In this document: piece after piece, positions 36,314 to 46,418 of the stretch
How positions within the stretch are numbered: position 1 is the stretch's first letter
Layout: each line of letters begins with the position of its first letter
Source: Candidatus Pelagibacter sp. IMCC9063
Lineage (GTDB): Bacteria; Pseudomonadota; Alphaproteobacteria; Pelagibacterales; Pelagibacteraceae
Direction: 5' to 3'
DNA length: 64,000 bases
Assembly (NCBI RefSeq): GCF_000195085.1
Contig: NC_015380.1
Coordinates: 978,001 to 1,042,000, forward strand
Position numbers and translations under genes: made by a program
The notes under the pieces: generated by a model
The model's input: only the letters and a program-made list of their open reading frames with translations
Database searches by the model: none
What the model was told of the DNA's origin: nothing

Positions 36314-36349
36314 CACGAACTAGCAAACACAAATCGAATCTTAGAGACT

Positions 36350-36377
36350 AATACATTAAGAGTGTATTGTTTTTTTT
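36350..36377 (+). terminator. Intrinsic terminator of the recombinase gene
   Basis: AATACA (36350-36355) pairs with TGTATT (36363-36368) across a 7-base loop, followed by G and eight T (36370-36377). The T run overlaps the stop codon of the convergent glycosyltransferase gene. Read on the other strand it has no A-to-T run on the correct side except a weak one. Confidence 0.65.
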
Positions 36378-38451
36378 ATATCCAATAAAATTTTTTTCGC
36401 TTAATTAAATTACACTTTGAAAGAATGTAAGAGCAGACTTCTTTAGAATTAAAGTATTTGTGATATTTCTGATGTGCACTTTTAGCATACTTTTTTGCCA
36501 AATGATCATTCTTTTTAAAAAAAATAATTTTGTTTATGAGGTCATTTTTATTTTTATAAAAGATTATTTCTTTATTGGTAAAAAATTTATTATAATTAGT
36601 TTTTTGATCCATAAAAGTTAAAAGCCCATTACCTATTAATGAGGCTATACGATCACTTGAATATAATTTTTGATATTGTCCTCTACTCATATTTAAACCC
36701 ATTCTTGAATTGCTCAAATAGTGAAAAAAATCTGATCCCCACTTTGGAGAATTAAAATTACTTGAAATAAAATATTTTTTTATTTGGTGCAACGAGGAAT
36801 GTAAAGAATTAATAAAGTTATCACGCTCATCGGTTTTACCTGATTTCAAAACGCCTCTATGTTGTCCATGGCTTAAAGAAAAAAAAAGATCATATGGAAG
36901 GTTGTTATTTGAAAAGTTTTTATTATTCTCTATTGAGGAATCAACAGGATTTGGAATAAAATAAAATTTATTCTTGAATTTAGAAAGAATTTTACTTGGT
37001 AAAGATGTAATAAAAATCTTGTCTATATAATTAATATTATTGAGCAAAATTTTTGAATTATTTTCAAAGAACTCTGGAGAAATAGAGTCAATATACCATC
37101 TACAAATTCTTAACTTTGGCAGTAAGATTTTAATTTTTTTTAAAGTTGCTCTATTAATTTTATTAGTATGTCCTAAAATCATTAGGTCAGGTGCAAAATT
37201 TGCGACATTCTTAATTATTTTTTCATTAAGGGAGTAAATACTGTTTCCAATATTTGATTTTAAAAAAAATTTATCATCAATAGTATGAACAAAATGACCA
37301 AGCTTGGTAAATCCAATATTAAATTTATTAGCTGTAGAATAGTATAAATTACCGTTGGATGATTGGTTGAAGCTAGCAATGTGTAATATTTTTAGGTTTT
37401 TTGCATTTACAGCTACTTTTTTTTCAAAAAGAGAATCCCGTATATTATCAATTTTTTTAGAGGTTTTTTCTAAGGAATAATTAAATTTTTTGAAAATATT
37501 TTTTTGCATTGAAATCAATTTCTTGGGATTCTTTGCAAGAAAAGTTATTTTTTTTAACAATTCATCGGAGTTGTTGTTTTTTAATATTGAAAAACCTTCT
37601 GTTAAGGTTTCAACCAGGCCACCCCTATTAGAAACTATTGGAAAGGATCCTCTAGAGGCAGATTCTATTGGAAGACGACCTAGGGGCTCATCCCAACTTG
37701 AGCAGGCAATAGTGATTTTAGATTCTGAGATAAGTTGTAAGGCTTCTTTGTTAGAAATTTCACCAAGCTCAACTATATCTTTACTTTTTTGTATATTTCT
37801 TCTCGGTTCAGATCCAACAGCTATTCCTTTCCATGTTTTATGATTTTTAAGAAACCTTGAAACTGCATCAGTATAAATGTCATACCCTTTTGTACGATTT
37901 AACTTACCAACAAATAAAATTATATTTTTTTTAGCTGGAAATTTTTTTACTGTTGATACACCTGGATAAAAAATATTTATTTTTTTTGTGTCAGTTATTT
38001 TCAAATCTCTAAAAAATTGATCTTTCATCCACACACTTAAAAAAACTAGACTATCAACGTTTTCATACAAAAACTTCCGATCAGAAAGTTTTGCAGATCC
38101 TTTAAGGTCAAGTGGATTATTATGAAAGAAAAGTACAAACTTTTTATCTGGAAATTTTTTTTTAAGATAAAAAAAATACTTTGGTCGATTGTGCAGTTCA
38201 ATAATATCAGTTTTAGGAAAAATTTTTTTTTGGAATGAACTTACATAGGAAGAGTTGCTAAAAAAATTTTTGTTAGAGTCTAAAGGCTTAAAATTTTTTG
38301 TGTCTAAGGGCTTGTTAACTTTAGAGCCATATACATGGGTAGTTTTTTTATATTTTGATTTTGGTAAATGAGTATTCACCAGAATGGAAACTGCCCCACC
38401 TCCTACTTTGGTATATTTTTCTTTTAAAGGCAGTAAAATTGCAATATTCAT
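36376..38451 (-). CDS. Two-domain glycosyltransferase (GT4-like plus CgeB-like)
   Basis: 691 residues that look like two GT-B glycosyltransferases in one chain. The first half (about 1-345) has a GT4 pattern: FVGKLNRTKGYDIYTDAV and the donor-site motif SSWDEPLGRLPIESASRG, then SNRGGLVETL. The second half (about 350-690) starts again with KILHIASFNQSSNG and resembles CgeB/spore-maturation-type transferases, with LNMSRGQYQKLYSSDRIASL and GLLTFMD. Both halves lack membrane segments, so it is cytoplasmic, probably acting on a surface polysaccharide or glycan. It follows tatD by 3 bases at the end of the plsX-holB-metG-tatD run and converges on the recombinase gene. Sugar and acceptor unknown. Confidence 0.82.
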   Translation of the reverse strand: MNIAILLPLKEKYTKVGGGAVSILVNTHLPKSKYKKTTHVYGSKVNKPLDTKNFKPLDSNKNFFSNSSYVSSFQKKIFPKTDIIELHNRPKYFFYLKKKFPDKKFVLFFHNNPLDLKGSAKLSDRKFLYENVDSLVFLSVWMKDQFFRDLKITDTKKINIFYPGVSTVKKFPAKKNIILFVGKLNRTKGYDIYTDAVSRFLKNHKTWKGIAVGSEPRRNIQKSKDIVELGEISNKEALQLISESKITIACSSWDEPLGRLPIESASRGSFPIVSNRGGLVETLTEGFSILKNNNSDELLKKITFLAKNPKKLISMQKNIFKKFNYSLEKTSKKIDNIRDSLFEKKVAVNAKNLKILHIASFNQSSNGNLYYSTANKFNIGFTKLGHFVHTIDDKFFLKSNIGNSIYSLNEKIIKNVANFAPDLMILGHTNKINRATLKKIKILLPKLRICRWYIDSISPEFFENNSKILLNNINYIDKIFITSLPSKILSKFKNKFYFIPNPVDSSIENNKNFSNNNLPYDLFFSLSHGQHRGVLKSGKTDERDNFINSLHSSLHQIKKYFISSNFNSPKWGSDFFHYLSNSRMGLNMSRGQYQKLYSSDRIASLIGNGLLTFMDQKTNYNKFFTNKEIIFYKNKNDLINKIIFFKKNDHLAKKYAKSAHQKYHKYFNSKEVCSYILSKCNLIKRKKFYWI

Positions 38452-38454
38452 TTT

Positions 38455-39222
38455 TTATAAATTAAAAACTTTTAAAAAATTAGCCGACGTATTCTTTCCT
38501 ATTTCTGAAATTTCTATCTTTTTCAATTCAGACAATCTCTTTGCCACTAAAATAACATTTTGGGGATAATTCTTTTTACCCCTTAGAGGGTGTGGCGATA
38601 AATAAGGCGAGTCAGTTTCTATCAGAACTCTATCTATAGGAGTGTATTTTGCAACTTCTTGAATTTCGATAGTATTTTTGAAAGTTATAATTCCGCTAAA
38701 TGATATGTAGCAACCAATATCTAATAAAGATTTTGCAAATTTCATTGATCCGGTAAAGCAATGTATCAAAACCCTTAGATTAGAATTTTTTGTATGCTCT
38801 TTAAGAATACTCAAAGTTTCGTCTTCCGCATTTCTAGTATGAACAATGACAGTAGAATTGTCTTCGACTGCAAACTTAATATGAGTTAGAAATAAATCAA
38901 TTTGACACTTTTTTTCTTCAGTAGAATAATAAAAATCAAGACCTGTCTCTCCATAACCAATATTTTTGTCTGATGATTGGTAAAGTTTTTGCACCTGATC
39001 TTTTTTGTCACTTTCAATGTGTGCCTCGACTGGATGAATACCTACACTAGAGTAAATATTTTTATACTCTTTGGATATTTCAATGCATTTGGCAGAAGAT
39101 TGGATATTAGTACCAATAGTTAGCAATTTAGTCACAGATAATTTTTCACAATCTTCTACAACTTTAGAAATATTGCTAACCAAAGGCTCATAACTAAGGT
39201 GACAATGTGAATCAATAAACAT
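38455..39222 (-). CDS. tatD: TatD-family deoxyribonuclease
   Basis: Metal-dependent 3'-5' exonuclease of the amidohydrolase fold, implicated in DNA repair. 255 residues with metal ligands in FIDSHCHL, the GETGLDFYY motif, VIVHTRNAEDETL, LIHCFTGS and IETDSPYLSPHPLRGKKN. It starts at the last base of the metG stop region (1-base overlap). Confidence 0.93.
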   Translation of the reverse strand: MFIDSHCHLSYEPLVSNISKVVEDCEKLSVTKLLTIGTNIQSSAKCIEISKEYKNIYSSVGIHPVEAHIESDKKDQVQKLYQSSDKNIGYGETGLDFYYSTEEKKCQIDLFLTHIKFAVEDNSTVIVHTRNAEDETLSILKEHTKNSNLRVLIHCFTGSMKFAKSLLDIGCYISFSGIITFKNTIEIQEVAKYTPIDRVLIETDSPYLSPHPLRGKKNYPQNVILVAKRLSELKKIEISEIGKNTSANFLKVFNL

Positions 39223-40727
39223 TATATATATTTTTTAAACATTAATCCTGGCATTTTCAATTCTACATTAATGGGTAAATTTTTATTTATTAATTCAAGG
39301 GATATATTTTTGGTGTCTACATTTAAACAAGATAAATAATATTCAGATTTTGAAGGCATTACTGGATGCAAAAGAATAAATATATTCTTCAATGCATTAA
39401 GGGCAATATATAAAATAGTCCCTACCCTAGGATCAGAATTTTTCGCTTTAGTCCATGGCTCTTCATCATTTACAAATTTATTAATTTTAGATGAATAAGA
39501 AATTACTTCTCTTATATAGTTATGAATCTCAAAACTATCCATAGATTTTCTCAATCCCTCCACCGGACAATCCATAAACTTTTGGTCATCTTTTAATAAA
39601 GGCTTTGGGTCTGGTACTTTGCATGAAAAATATTTATTAATAAGTACAAAAATTCTTTGGCTAAGATTTCCAATATTGTTAGCAAGATCACTATTTATGC
39701 AATTTTTTAGATTATCAATATTAATATTTCCATCTAAACCATACATAACTTCTTTCATTAGATAGTACCTAATTTCATCTAAACCAAATTCATTCACTAC
39801 TTCAATGGGGTCTAAGATATTACCTTTAGATTTTGACATTTTCTCATCACCAGACAAAATCCAACCGTGTCCAAATATTGTTTTAGGTAAAGGTATTTCA
39901 GCTGCAAGCAAGAATGCAGGCCAGTATACGGCATGAAATCTTAAAATATCTTTTCCTATGATATGAACATCCGCAGGCCAAGATGAGTTCTCGTCAAAAT
40001 AGTTTGTAGCTGTAAGATAATTTGTAAGAGCGTCTAACCATACATAAATAATATGATCTTTCGAATTGGGGACGGAGATCCCCCATTTAAAAGAATTTCT
40101 GGAAATAGACAGATCGTTTAAGCCACCTTTTACAAAGCTCATTACCTCATTTCTTCTTGATGATGGTTGAATAAATTCAGGATTATCTTCATAATGTTTA
40201 ATCAAAAGATTTTGAAATTGTGATAATTTAAAAAAATAAGATTCCTCCTCAACCCACTCAACTGCACTGCCAGATGCTACGGACAATTTGATATTATCCT
40301 TTTCAATAATTTCACTTTCTGTATAAAAAGCTTCATCAGATACTGAATACCAGCCGCTATATTTTGACAAATAGATAAATTTTTTTTCTTCTAAAATCTT
40401 CCATAGTTTTTGAACAGTTTTGTGATGCCGGTCTTCAGTAGTTCTAATAAAGTCAGTGTTACTTAAATTCAAAGTTTTTGTAAGATCTAAAAAAACTTTT
40501 GAAATTTCATTGCAAAAGACATTGGGTGATAATTTTCTTTTATCTGCAGATTTTTGTATTTTTTGACCGTGCTCATCAGTTCCAGTTACAAATTTCACAT
40601 CATACCCTTCGAGCCTTTTGTATCTAGCTATAAAATCAGCAGAAATGCTTGAATACGCATGGCCCATATGAGGCTTAGCTGATGGATAGTAAATTGGAGT
40701 CGTAATATAATACTTTTTTTTCATCAA
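39222..40727 (-). CDS. metG: Methionyl-tRNA synthetase
   Basis: Class I synthetase charging tRNA-Met. 501 residues: HIGH-like motif in PSAKPHMGHAYSS, FVTGTDEHGQKIQ, GWYSVSDEAFY, HIIGKDILRFHAVYWPAFL and the KMSKS loop EKMSKSKGN. It is the form without a C-terminal dimerisation (Trbp111) domain and without zinc-knuckle cysteines. Shares 4 bases with holB and 1 with tatD. Confidence 0.96.
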   Translation of the reverse strand: MMKKKYYITTPIYYPSAKPHMGHAYSSISADFIARYKRLEGYDVKFVTGTDEHGQKIQKSADKRKLSPNVFCNEISKVFLDLTKTLNLSNTDFIRTTEDRHHKTVQKLWKILEEKKFIYLSKYSGWYSVSDEAFYTESEIIEKDNIKLSVASGSAVEWVEEESYFFKLSQFQNLLIKHYEDNPEFIQPSSRRNEVMSFVKGGLNDLSISRNSFKWGISVPNSKDHIIYVWLDALTNYLTATNYFDENSSWPADVHIIGKDILRFHAVYWPAFLLAAEIPLPKTIFGHGWILSGDEKMSKSKGNILDPIEVVNEFGLDEIRYYLMKEVMYGLDGNINIDNLKNCINSDLANNIGNLSQRIFVLINKYFSCKVPDPKPLLKDDQKFMDCPVEGLRKSMDSFEIHNYIREVISYSSKINKFVNDEEPWTKAKNSDPRVGTILYIALNALKNIFILLHPVMPSKSEYYLSCLNVDTKNISLELINKNLPINVELKMPGLMFKKYI

Positions 40728-41638
40728 CTTAATTTTTTAACAATTTCATAAGTTGTATCTATGTTAGAATTAAAATCTATCAATTCTTCAGACCGTTTTT
40801 CAAATAGTGTATATAATTTTTTATATTTTGAATAATTATTATTGAATTTTTCTAAAAATAATTTTTTTACTATTTGATTACCGAAGTTAAGTGCATTTAA
40901 ATCTTTATTTTTTTTGTAATCTTCATAGCAAAACTTTACTATTTCTACTGAACTCATATCAGTAAGATTATTTTCTTCAATGTAAATAATTTTATTAACT
41001 ATCATGCCTGGCGTATCATAAGCATCAAAATGCCTAACCGTAATAGATGAGGTTAAGGTAAAATCCCTTAATAGTTTTGTTAAAAGCTCATCAGATATTT
41101 TTTTATTCATTTTAATATTAACCTTATGACATCTTGACAATATTGTTTCATATATTTTGGCATGAGAATCTCTAATCAAAAAGAAATATGTATTTTTGGG
41201 TGGATCTTCTAGCAACTTAAGTAATGAATTTGTAGCACTAGAATTTAAATCTTCAATATTTGAAATTAAAATAAATCTTGGGGAGGAAAGTGAGGCTTTA
41301 TAAGAACAAAAATTAATTAGTTCTCTAATTTGGTCTATTTGTATAGATGAGTTTTTTTCTTTTTTTTCAACAATTTTAAAATTTGCATATTCATTATTGC
41401 GTAATCTTTTTAAAATTTCTTGATCATTAATAATAAAATCCTTTAAATATGTTTTTTTTTCAAAACTATTTAACAGATGAAATGCAAAAAAATGTAATAA
41501 AAAAGTTTTTTTACCTAAACCACCCTGGCCTGAAAAAATTATTGACTGAGGTAGATTCTTGAAAGTTAATAAATTATTTAAAGATTGGAAGTAATTTTCA
41601 TAAAAATAAAGCTTATTGTTAACTTTATTCATTTTCAA
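40724..41638 (-). CDS. holB: DNA polymerase III delta' subunit
   Basis: Clamp-loader subunit of the replicative polymerase. 304 residues with an AAA+ N-terminal domain (IIFSGQGGLGKKTFLLHF in place of a strict P-loop), SSIQIDQIRELINF, RFILISNIEDLNSSATNSLLKLLEDPP (Walker B region and sensor) and SRCHKVN. The SRC motif is kept; the zinc-finger cysteines of E. coli delta' are missing, common in alphaproteobacteria. It overlaps plsX by 14 bases; ATG at 41632 is an alternative start. In relatives it follows tmk. Confidence 0.88.
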   Translation of the reverse strand: MKMNKVNNKLYFYENYFQSLNNLLTFKNLPQSIIFSGQGGLGKKTFLLHFFAFHLLNSFEKKTYLKDFIINDQEILKRLRNNEYANFKIVEKKEKNSSIQIDQIRELINFCSYKASLSSPRFILISNIEDLNSSATNSLLKLLEDPPKNTYFFLIRDSHAKIYETILSRCHKVNIKMNKKISDELLTKLLRDFTLTSSITVRHFDAYDTPGMIVNKIIYIEENNLTDMSSVEIVKFCYEDYKKNKDLNALNFGNQIVKKLFLEKFNNNYSKYKKLYTLFEKRSEELIDFNSNIDTTYEIVKKLS

Positions 41639-42641
41639 AATTGCTTTTAATTCTTTTTACAAGACCGCCTCTTAAAATTTTAACCGATAATTTAATAGAA
41701 TAAAAAAAAGCTAGACTATCTGCTGAACCATGACTTTTGATTACAGGAGCATTTAACCCTAAAAAAATACCACCATTGTATTTTCTTGGATCTAGAGATT
41801 GTTTTACCTTTTTAAATAAAGGAAAGCTAAAAAGATAGCAGACTTTACCAAAAAAAGAGTTTGAAAATATTTTTTTAATTTCTGTGGTAATAAAATTAAC
41901 TGTACCTTCGGCTGTTTTTAAAGCAATATTTCCTGAAAAACCATCTGTAATAATAACGTCAACATCACCATCTTTAATGTGATTGCCTTCTATATAGCCA
42001 CTAAAATTAAAATTGTTTTTGTTCTTGGATAATGCATTGAAGGCATTTTTTAATTCTTCATGACCTTTTATTTCTTCTGAACCTACGTTCAATAAAGCGA
42101 CTGTAGGATCTTTTTTATCAAAGATAGAGCGATAAAGTTCAGCCCCAATTTTAGAAAACTCAACATAATTTTTTTCATTAAATTCTATATTAGCTCCAAG
42201 ATCCATAACAACACTTACACCTTTAAAATTTGGCCACAAACCTGCTATGGCTGGCTTGTCAATGCCATCCATCATTTTAATTAAAAGTTTTGAGATAACA
42301 AGCAAGGCTCCAGTGTTTCCAGAGGATATAATCAAGTGAGATTCTTTATTTTTAACGCTTTCTATTGCTTTCCACATACTACTGTCTTTACCAACCTTAA
42401 TTGCATCTCGTACGGAATTTTTATCCTCTATCTGACTTTCGCAATTAATTATTTTATAATTTTGGGGTAATATATTTTTATATTGGCTTATTTCCTTAAC
42501 GATCGAAGTTTCTTTTCCAAAAATATTAAAAAATACTTCCTTGTCCTCTTTTAAAAAGAGACTTAAACCCTCTATAACCTTGCCAGGAGAATTTTCTCCA
42601 CCCATTGCATCAATAGCAATAGTGTAGTTAAAACTACTCAT
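41625..42641 (-). CDS. plsX: Phosphate acyltransferase PlsX
   Basis: Makes acyl-phosphate from acyl-ACP for phospholipid synthesis. 338 residues: TIAIDAMGGENSPGKVIEGL at the start, SSGNTGALLVISKLL, GVSVVMDLGANIEF, DVIITDGFSGNIALKTAEG, and the late GGIFLGLNAPVIKSHGSAD. It follows rpmF (11-base gap). fabH, which nearly always comes next in this order, is absent; holB overlaps instead. Confidence 0.95.
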   Translation of the reverse strand: MSSFNYTIAIDAMGGENSPGKVIEGLSLFLKEDKEVFFNIFGKETSIVKEISQYKNILPQNYKIINCESQIEDKNSVRDAIKVGKDSSMWKAIESVKNKESHLIISSGNTGALLVISKLLIKMMDGIDKPAIAGLWPNFKGVSVVMDLGANIEFNEKNYVEFSKIGAELYRSIFDKKDPTVALLNVGSEEIKGHEELKNAFNALSKNKNNFNFSGYIEGNHIKDGDVDVIITDGFSGNIALKTAEGTVNFITTEIKKIFSNSFFGKVCYLFSFPLFKKVKQSLDPRKYNGGIFLGLNAPVIKSHGSADSLAFFYSIKLSVKILRGGLVKRIKSNFENE

Positions 42642-42652
42642 ATAATTATTTA

Positions 42653-42832
42653 TTAAATTTTAGGCTTAAAAATTTGCTTGCCGTTATACATTCCAGTTTT
42701 AGCATCAACATGATGCGACAACCTGTATTCACCGCTTTTTTTGTCTTCAACAATATTTTTAAAAACAGCAGATCTGTGAGATCTTCTCATGCCCTTCTTG
42801 GATTTTGATGTCTTCTGCTTAGGTACAGCCAT
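42653..42832 (-). CDS. rpmF: 50S ribosomal protein L32
   Basis: Large-subunit protein of 59 residues: [20 protein letters not shown] at the start, then [20 protein letters not shown]. Zinc cysteines are absent, as in other alphaproteobacteria. Located just before plsX as usual; the DUF177 (YceD) gene that often precedes it is missing, leaving only a 114-base gap to the divergent bamE-like gene. Confidence 0.95.
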   Translation of the reverse strand: MAVPKQKTSKSKKGMRRSHRSAVFKNIVEDKKSGEYRLSHHVDAKTGMYNGKQIFKPKI

Positions 42833-42946
42833 AATAATTTTTTAAAAAAGTTAATATTGCTTATTTTAATACCAATATGATCATATTAATCAATATAATA
42901 ATAGGATGCATAAATCTTTTTTTTATGATTAAAACCTCATCATAAT

Positions 42947-43417
42947 ATGACAAAAACCTTAAATTTTTTGAAAAAAATAACACTTATAACATTTTGTATT
43001 TCTACTGTTTTATCATGTAGCTACAAGCCTGTTATAAAAAATAATGGAATACTTAATTTAGAGAAACGTACGAGCTTAATGCTTGTTGGAGCTACTAATA
43101 AAAATGACGTAGTGCAATCAATTGGTCAGACCATACTAAAGGAACAGCCAAATGAAAACATATGGGCTTATATTGAAACAGTAGAGCAAAAGAAGTTTGG
43201 TAAAAAAAAGATTATAAGAAACACCTTGTTAATTTTAGAATTTGACAGCAGGGGGGTATTAAAAAGCAAAAAAATATTAAATAAGAATGATTTTAATAAA
43301 ATTAAATTTGATGAGGCCAGCACAGTATCCTCAGGATTGAACAACTCCTTCTCAAAAAGAATATTTTCTAGTATAAGAAAGAGAGCTCAAAATAAACTTG
43401 ATACAATTACCAAATAA
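42947..43417 (+). CDS. bamE: BamE/SmpA-OmlA family lipoprotein
   Basis: Outer-membrane lipoprotein of the barrel-assembly machine. 156 residues with lipobox TVLSC (Cys24), then the SmpA/OmlA fold: a lysine-rich segment, GATNKNDVVQSIGQ, the WAYIETVEQKKFG strand and LILEFDSRGVLKSKKIL. A basic C-terminal tail extends beyond the domain. It is divergent from rpmF and convergent with hppA (7-base gap), the arrangement known from other alphaproteobacteria. Confidence 0.85.
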   Translation: MTKTLNFLKKITLITFCISTVLSCSYKPVIKNNGILNLEKRTSLMLVGATNKNDVVQSIGQTILKEQPNENIWAYIETVEQKKFGKKKIIRNTLLILEFDSRGVLKSKKILNKNDFNKIKFDEASTVSSGLNNSFSKRIFSSIRKRAQNKLDTITK

Positions 43418-43424
43418 AAAATAA

Positions 43425-45527
43425 TTATCCTGCAATTATTGCTAACAAAAGTAATGCAACAATATTAGTTATTTTAATCATTGGATTAACTGCAGGTCCA
43501 GCTGTATCTTTATATGGATCACCAACGGTATCACCAGTCACAGCAGCTTTGTGCGCTTCTGAACCTTTTCCACCATGATTACCATCTTCAATATATTTCT
43601 TTGCATTGTCCCATGCGCCACCTCCTGCAGTCATAGAAACAGCTACAAACAACCCTGTAATAATTACTCCAAGTAACATTGCACCAACTGAAGCTAAAGC
43701 CGCAACTTGACCACCGATAAATAAGATTACAAAATATAAAACAATCGGTGAAAGAACCGGCAATAAAGAAGGGATTATCATTTCTCTAATGGCAGCAACG
43801 GTTAACAGGTCAACTAATTTTGCATAGTCTGGTTTTTGTGTTCGCTTCATAATGCCTGGAAATTTTTTAAATTGTCTTCTAACTTCCACCACAACTGCTC
43901 CTCCTGCTCTACCAACCGCTTGCATACCCATTGATCCAAATAAATAAGGGAGCATTCCACCAATTAACAAACCAACAACAACATAAGGGTTAGATAAATC
44001 AAAAGTAACAACTATTCCTTCAAGTTTTGATCCTGCAACCCCTGAGAAATGTTTAATGTCTTCAACGTACGCAGCAAATAAAACTAAAGCTCCTAGGCCA
44101 GCAGAACCAATTGCATATCCTTTTGTAACAGCTTTAGTTGTATTACCCACAGCATCTAATGCATCAGTAGTTTTTCTAACGTTTTTTGGTAACTTAGCCA
44201 TCTCTGCAATTCCACCAGCATTATCAGTAACTGGTCCGTAAGCATCAAGAGCAACAACCATTCCAGCCAAAGCTAGCATTGTTGTAACCGATATGGCAAT
44301 TCCATAAAGTCCTGCAATTGAGTTGGTAGCAAGAATTCCAGCAACAATAATTAAAGCCGGTATAGCTGTTGCTTCCATTGAAACAGCAAGGCCTTGAATA
44401 ACATTTGTTCCGTGCCCTGTAGTAGAAGATTTGGCGATACTTCTAACTGGCTTGTATTCAGTTCCAGTGTAATACTCAGTAATCCAAATTAATAAGCCAG
44501 TAATAACTAAACCAATTATTCCACAATAATACAAGCTCATACCGTTAAAAGTTTTACCATTAACAGTATATTCGTTTGTAAAGCCAATCACATAATCTGT
44601 AACTGGATATAAAATTGCTAACGAAGAAACCGCTGAGACTACAAACCCTTTGTACAAAGCATTCATGACATTTTTGCTCTTACCAAGCTTCACAAAGAAA
44701 GTTCCTAAGATAGAAGTCAAAATACATGCTCCACCTATACTCAATGGATAAATCATCATGTTCATGTCTCCATTAAAAAATATAGAAGCTAAAACCATAG
44801 TAGCTACAATAGTAACAGCATAAGTTTCAAATAAATCAGCAGCCATACCAGCGCAATCACCTACGTTATCGCCTACATTGTCAGCTATAACAGCAGGGTT
44901 TCTAGGATCGTCTTCAGGAATACCAGCTTCAACTTTTCCAACTAAGTCAGCACCAACATCGGCTCCTTTGGTAAATATTCCCCCACCCAATCTTGCAAAA
45001 ATAGAAATCAAAGAAGCTCCGAAACCTAAAGCAACAAGAGCATTAACAATTTCTCTTTCTTCAACTTTAAACTCAAGTAAAATATAATAATAAACTGCAA
45101 TAGATAAAAGAGCTAGTCCTGCAACCAACATTCCAGTCACAGCTCCAGATTTAAAAGCAACATGCAAACCTTGTGCTAAACCTTTTCTAGATGCTTCTGC
45201 AGTACGAACATTAGCTTGAACAGAAATTAACATACCAACATAACCTGCTATTCCAGATAAAGTTGCTCCAATTAAATAACCTAATCCAACCCAAGGAGTA
45301 AAAAGCAAAATAATTAAAATCAAAACTGCAAAACCAACAATTGCAATTGTTTTATATTGCCTGTCTAAATATGCCTTAGCACCAATTTGAATTGCCGATG
45401 CAATTTCCTGCATCTTAGCATTTCCTGGGCTAGCACTTAAAATTTGTTTACTAGAAATAAATCCGTAAAGAACTGAGATTACTCCGCAAACGATCACTAA
45501 GTTTAAAATTAGACTTGGACTTAACAT
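43425..45527 (-). CDS. hppA: Membrane-bound proton-pumping pyrophosphatase
   Basis: Couples pyrophosphate hydrolysis to H+ pumping across the inner membrane. 700 residues, about 16 membrane helices, with substrate motifs [38 protein letters not shown] and, near the C terminus, [13 protein letters not shown] and [19 protein letters not shown]. The sequence [17 protein letters not shown] has Lys where K+-dependent enzymes have Ala, so the potassium-independent class is predicted. A 105-base gap upstream, before nusB, shows no gene. Confidence 0.96.
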   Translation of the reverse strand: MLSPSLILNLVIVCGVISVLYGFISSKQILSASPGNAKMQEIASAIQIGAKAYLDRQYKTIAIVGFAVLILIILLFTPWVGLGYLIGATLSGIAGYVGMLISVQANVRTAEASRKGLAQGLHVAFKSGAVTGMLVAGLALLSIAVYYYILLEFKVEEREIVNALVALGFGASLISIFARLGGGIFTKGADVGADLVGKVEAGIPEDDPRNPAVIADNVGDNVGDCAGMAADLFETYAVTIVATMVLASIFFNGDMNMMIYPLSIGGACILTSILGTFFVKLGKSKNVMNALYKGFVVSAVSSLAILYPVTDYVIGFTNEYTVNGKTFNGMSLYYCGIIGLVITGLLIWITEYYTGTEYKPVRSIAKSSTTGHGTNVIQGLAVSMEATAIPALIIVAGILATNSIAGLYGIAISVTTMLALAGMVVALDAYGPVTDNAGGIAEMAKLPKNVRKTTDALDAVGNTTKAVTKGYAIGSAGLGALVLFAAYVEDIKHFSGVAGSKLEGIVVTFDLSNPYVVVGLLIGGMLPYLFGSMGMQAVGRAGGAVVVEVRRQFKKFPGIMKRTQKPDYAKLVDLLTVAAIREMIIPSLLPVLSPIVLYFVILFIGGQVAALASVGAMLLGVIITGLFVAVSMTAGGGAWDNAKKYIEDGNHGGKGSEAHKAAVTGDTVGDPYKDTAGPAVNPMIKITNIVALLLLAIIAG

Positions 45528-45632
45528 ATTTAAATTCCTTTATTTTGTTAGTTTTGAAAAAACGATACATGCCAAAATTCGCTAGTAAAATCAACACAAA
45601 GTTAAGGAAAAGGATTGCTTTTGAGGCGAAAT

Positions 45633-46010
45633 CTACACGTGTTCTGACTTAAAAACAGAATCTAAAACAGCGTTTACTAGGCCTTTTTGACTTGAATCGT
45701 AATACATCTCAGTAACAGCAAGATATTCATCAACAACAACCTTAAAAGGTATTTTGGGCATATAAAGCACTTCGAATATAGCAGCTTTTAATATTATTTT
45801 AAGAATCATATCCAGATTTTTAAAGCTTATATTTGAAGATAAGTTTTTGGACAAGATTTGATCCAGGTCAGCTTCTTTTTCAAAAAAACCATTAAACACT
45901 TTTTTAACAGTTCTAATATAGGAGCTTTTTGGAAATTTAATTTCGTGACTAGAATCGCTAATTTTTTCATAAATTTTTTGAATAACAATTAGCCTTGAAC
46001 TTCCTTTCAT
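45633..46010 (-). CDS. nusB: Transcription antitermination factor NusB
   Basis: All-helical RNA-binding protein working with NusE in rRNA antitermination. 125 residues: RLIVIQKIYEKI at the start, DMILKIILKAAIFEVLYMPKIPFKVVVDEYLAVTEMYYDSSQKGLVNAVLD at about 65-115 is the most conserved part (shown here in family order: helix with KIP, then the VDEY and GLVNAVLD motifs). It follows ribH without a gap, the common ribH-nusB order; thiL, often next, is not present. Confidence 0.9.
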   Translation of the reverse strand: MKGSSRLIVIQKIYEKISDSSHEIKFPKSSYIRTVKKVFNGFFEKEADLDQILSKNLSSNISFKNLDMILKIILKAAIFEVLYMPKIPFKVVVDEYLAVTEMYYDSSQKGLVNAVLDSVFKSEHV

Positions 46011-46418
46011 CTAAATATGCTTTAATAAAGAGATTGCTGCATTAGCGGCTTCTTGACCTTTATTTTTATTTTTAGAACTTCTTTCGATGGCCTGCGTTCG
46101 AGTCAAGGAAGTAATAATTCCATTAGTAATAGGAACTTTATGTTCAATGGAAAGATCTAGCAAAGATTTTGTAATAGCCGATGCAATAAAGTCAAAATGA
46201 GGAGTTTTGCCTTTTATAATACAGCCCAAAGCAATGAAAAATTTATATTTTTTTTTTATATTGCAAGAAATTAAAGTTGGTATTTCTAACGCACCAGATA
46301 CAATCTTAATATCCGCTTCTAATTTGTTTCTGCTTAGTGTCTTCAAGCAATACTTTAACAGATTATCTGAAATATTTTCGTAATAATTAGAAACAACTAC
46401 TAAGCCTTTTTTTTTCAT
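46011..46418 (-). CDS. ribH: 6,7-dimethyl-8-ribityllumazine synthase
   Basis: Condenses the ribitylamino-uracil with dihydroxybutanone phosphate in riboflavin synthesis. 135 residues: VVVSNYYENIS, VSGALEIPTLIS, ALGCIIKGKTPHFDFIASAI (His in TPHFDF), PITNGIITSLTRTQAIER and GQEAANAAI. Overlaps the ribBX gene by 4 bases. Confidence 0.95.
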   Translation of the reverse strand: MKKKGLVVVSNYYENISDNLLKYCLKTLSRNKLEADIKIVSGALEIPTLISCNIKKKYKFFIALGCIIKGKTPHFDFIASAITKSLLDLSIEHKVPITNGIITSLTRTQAIERSSKNKNKGQEAANAAISLLKHI

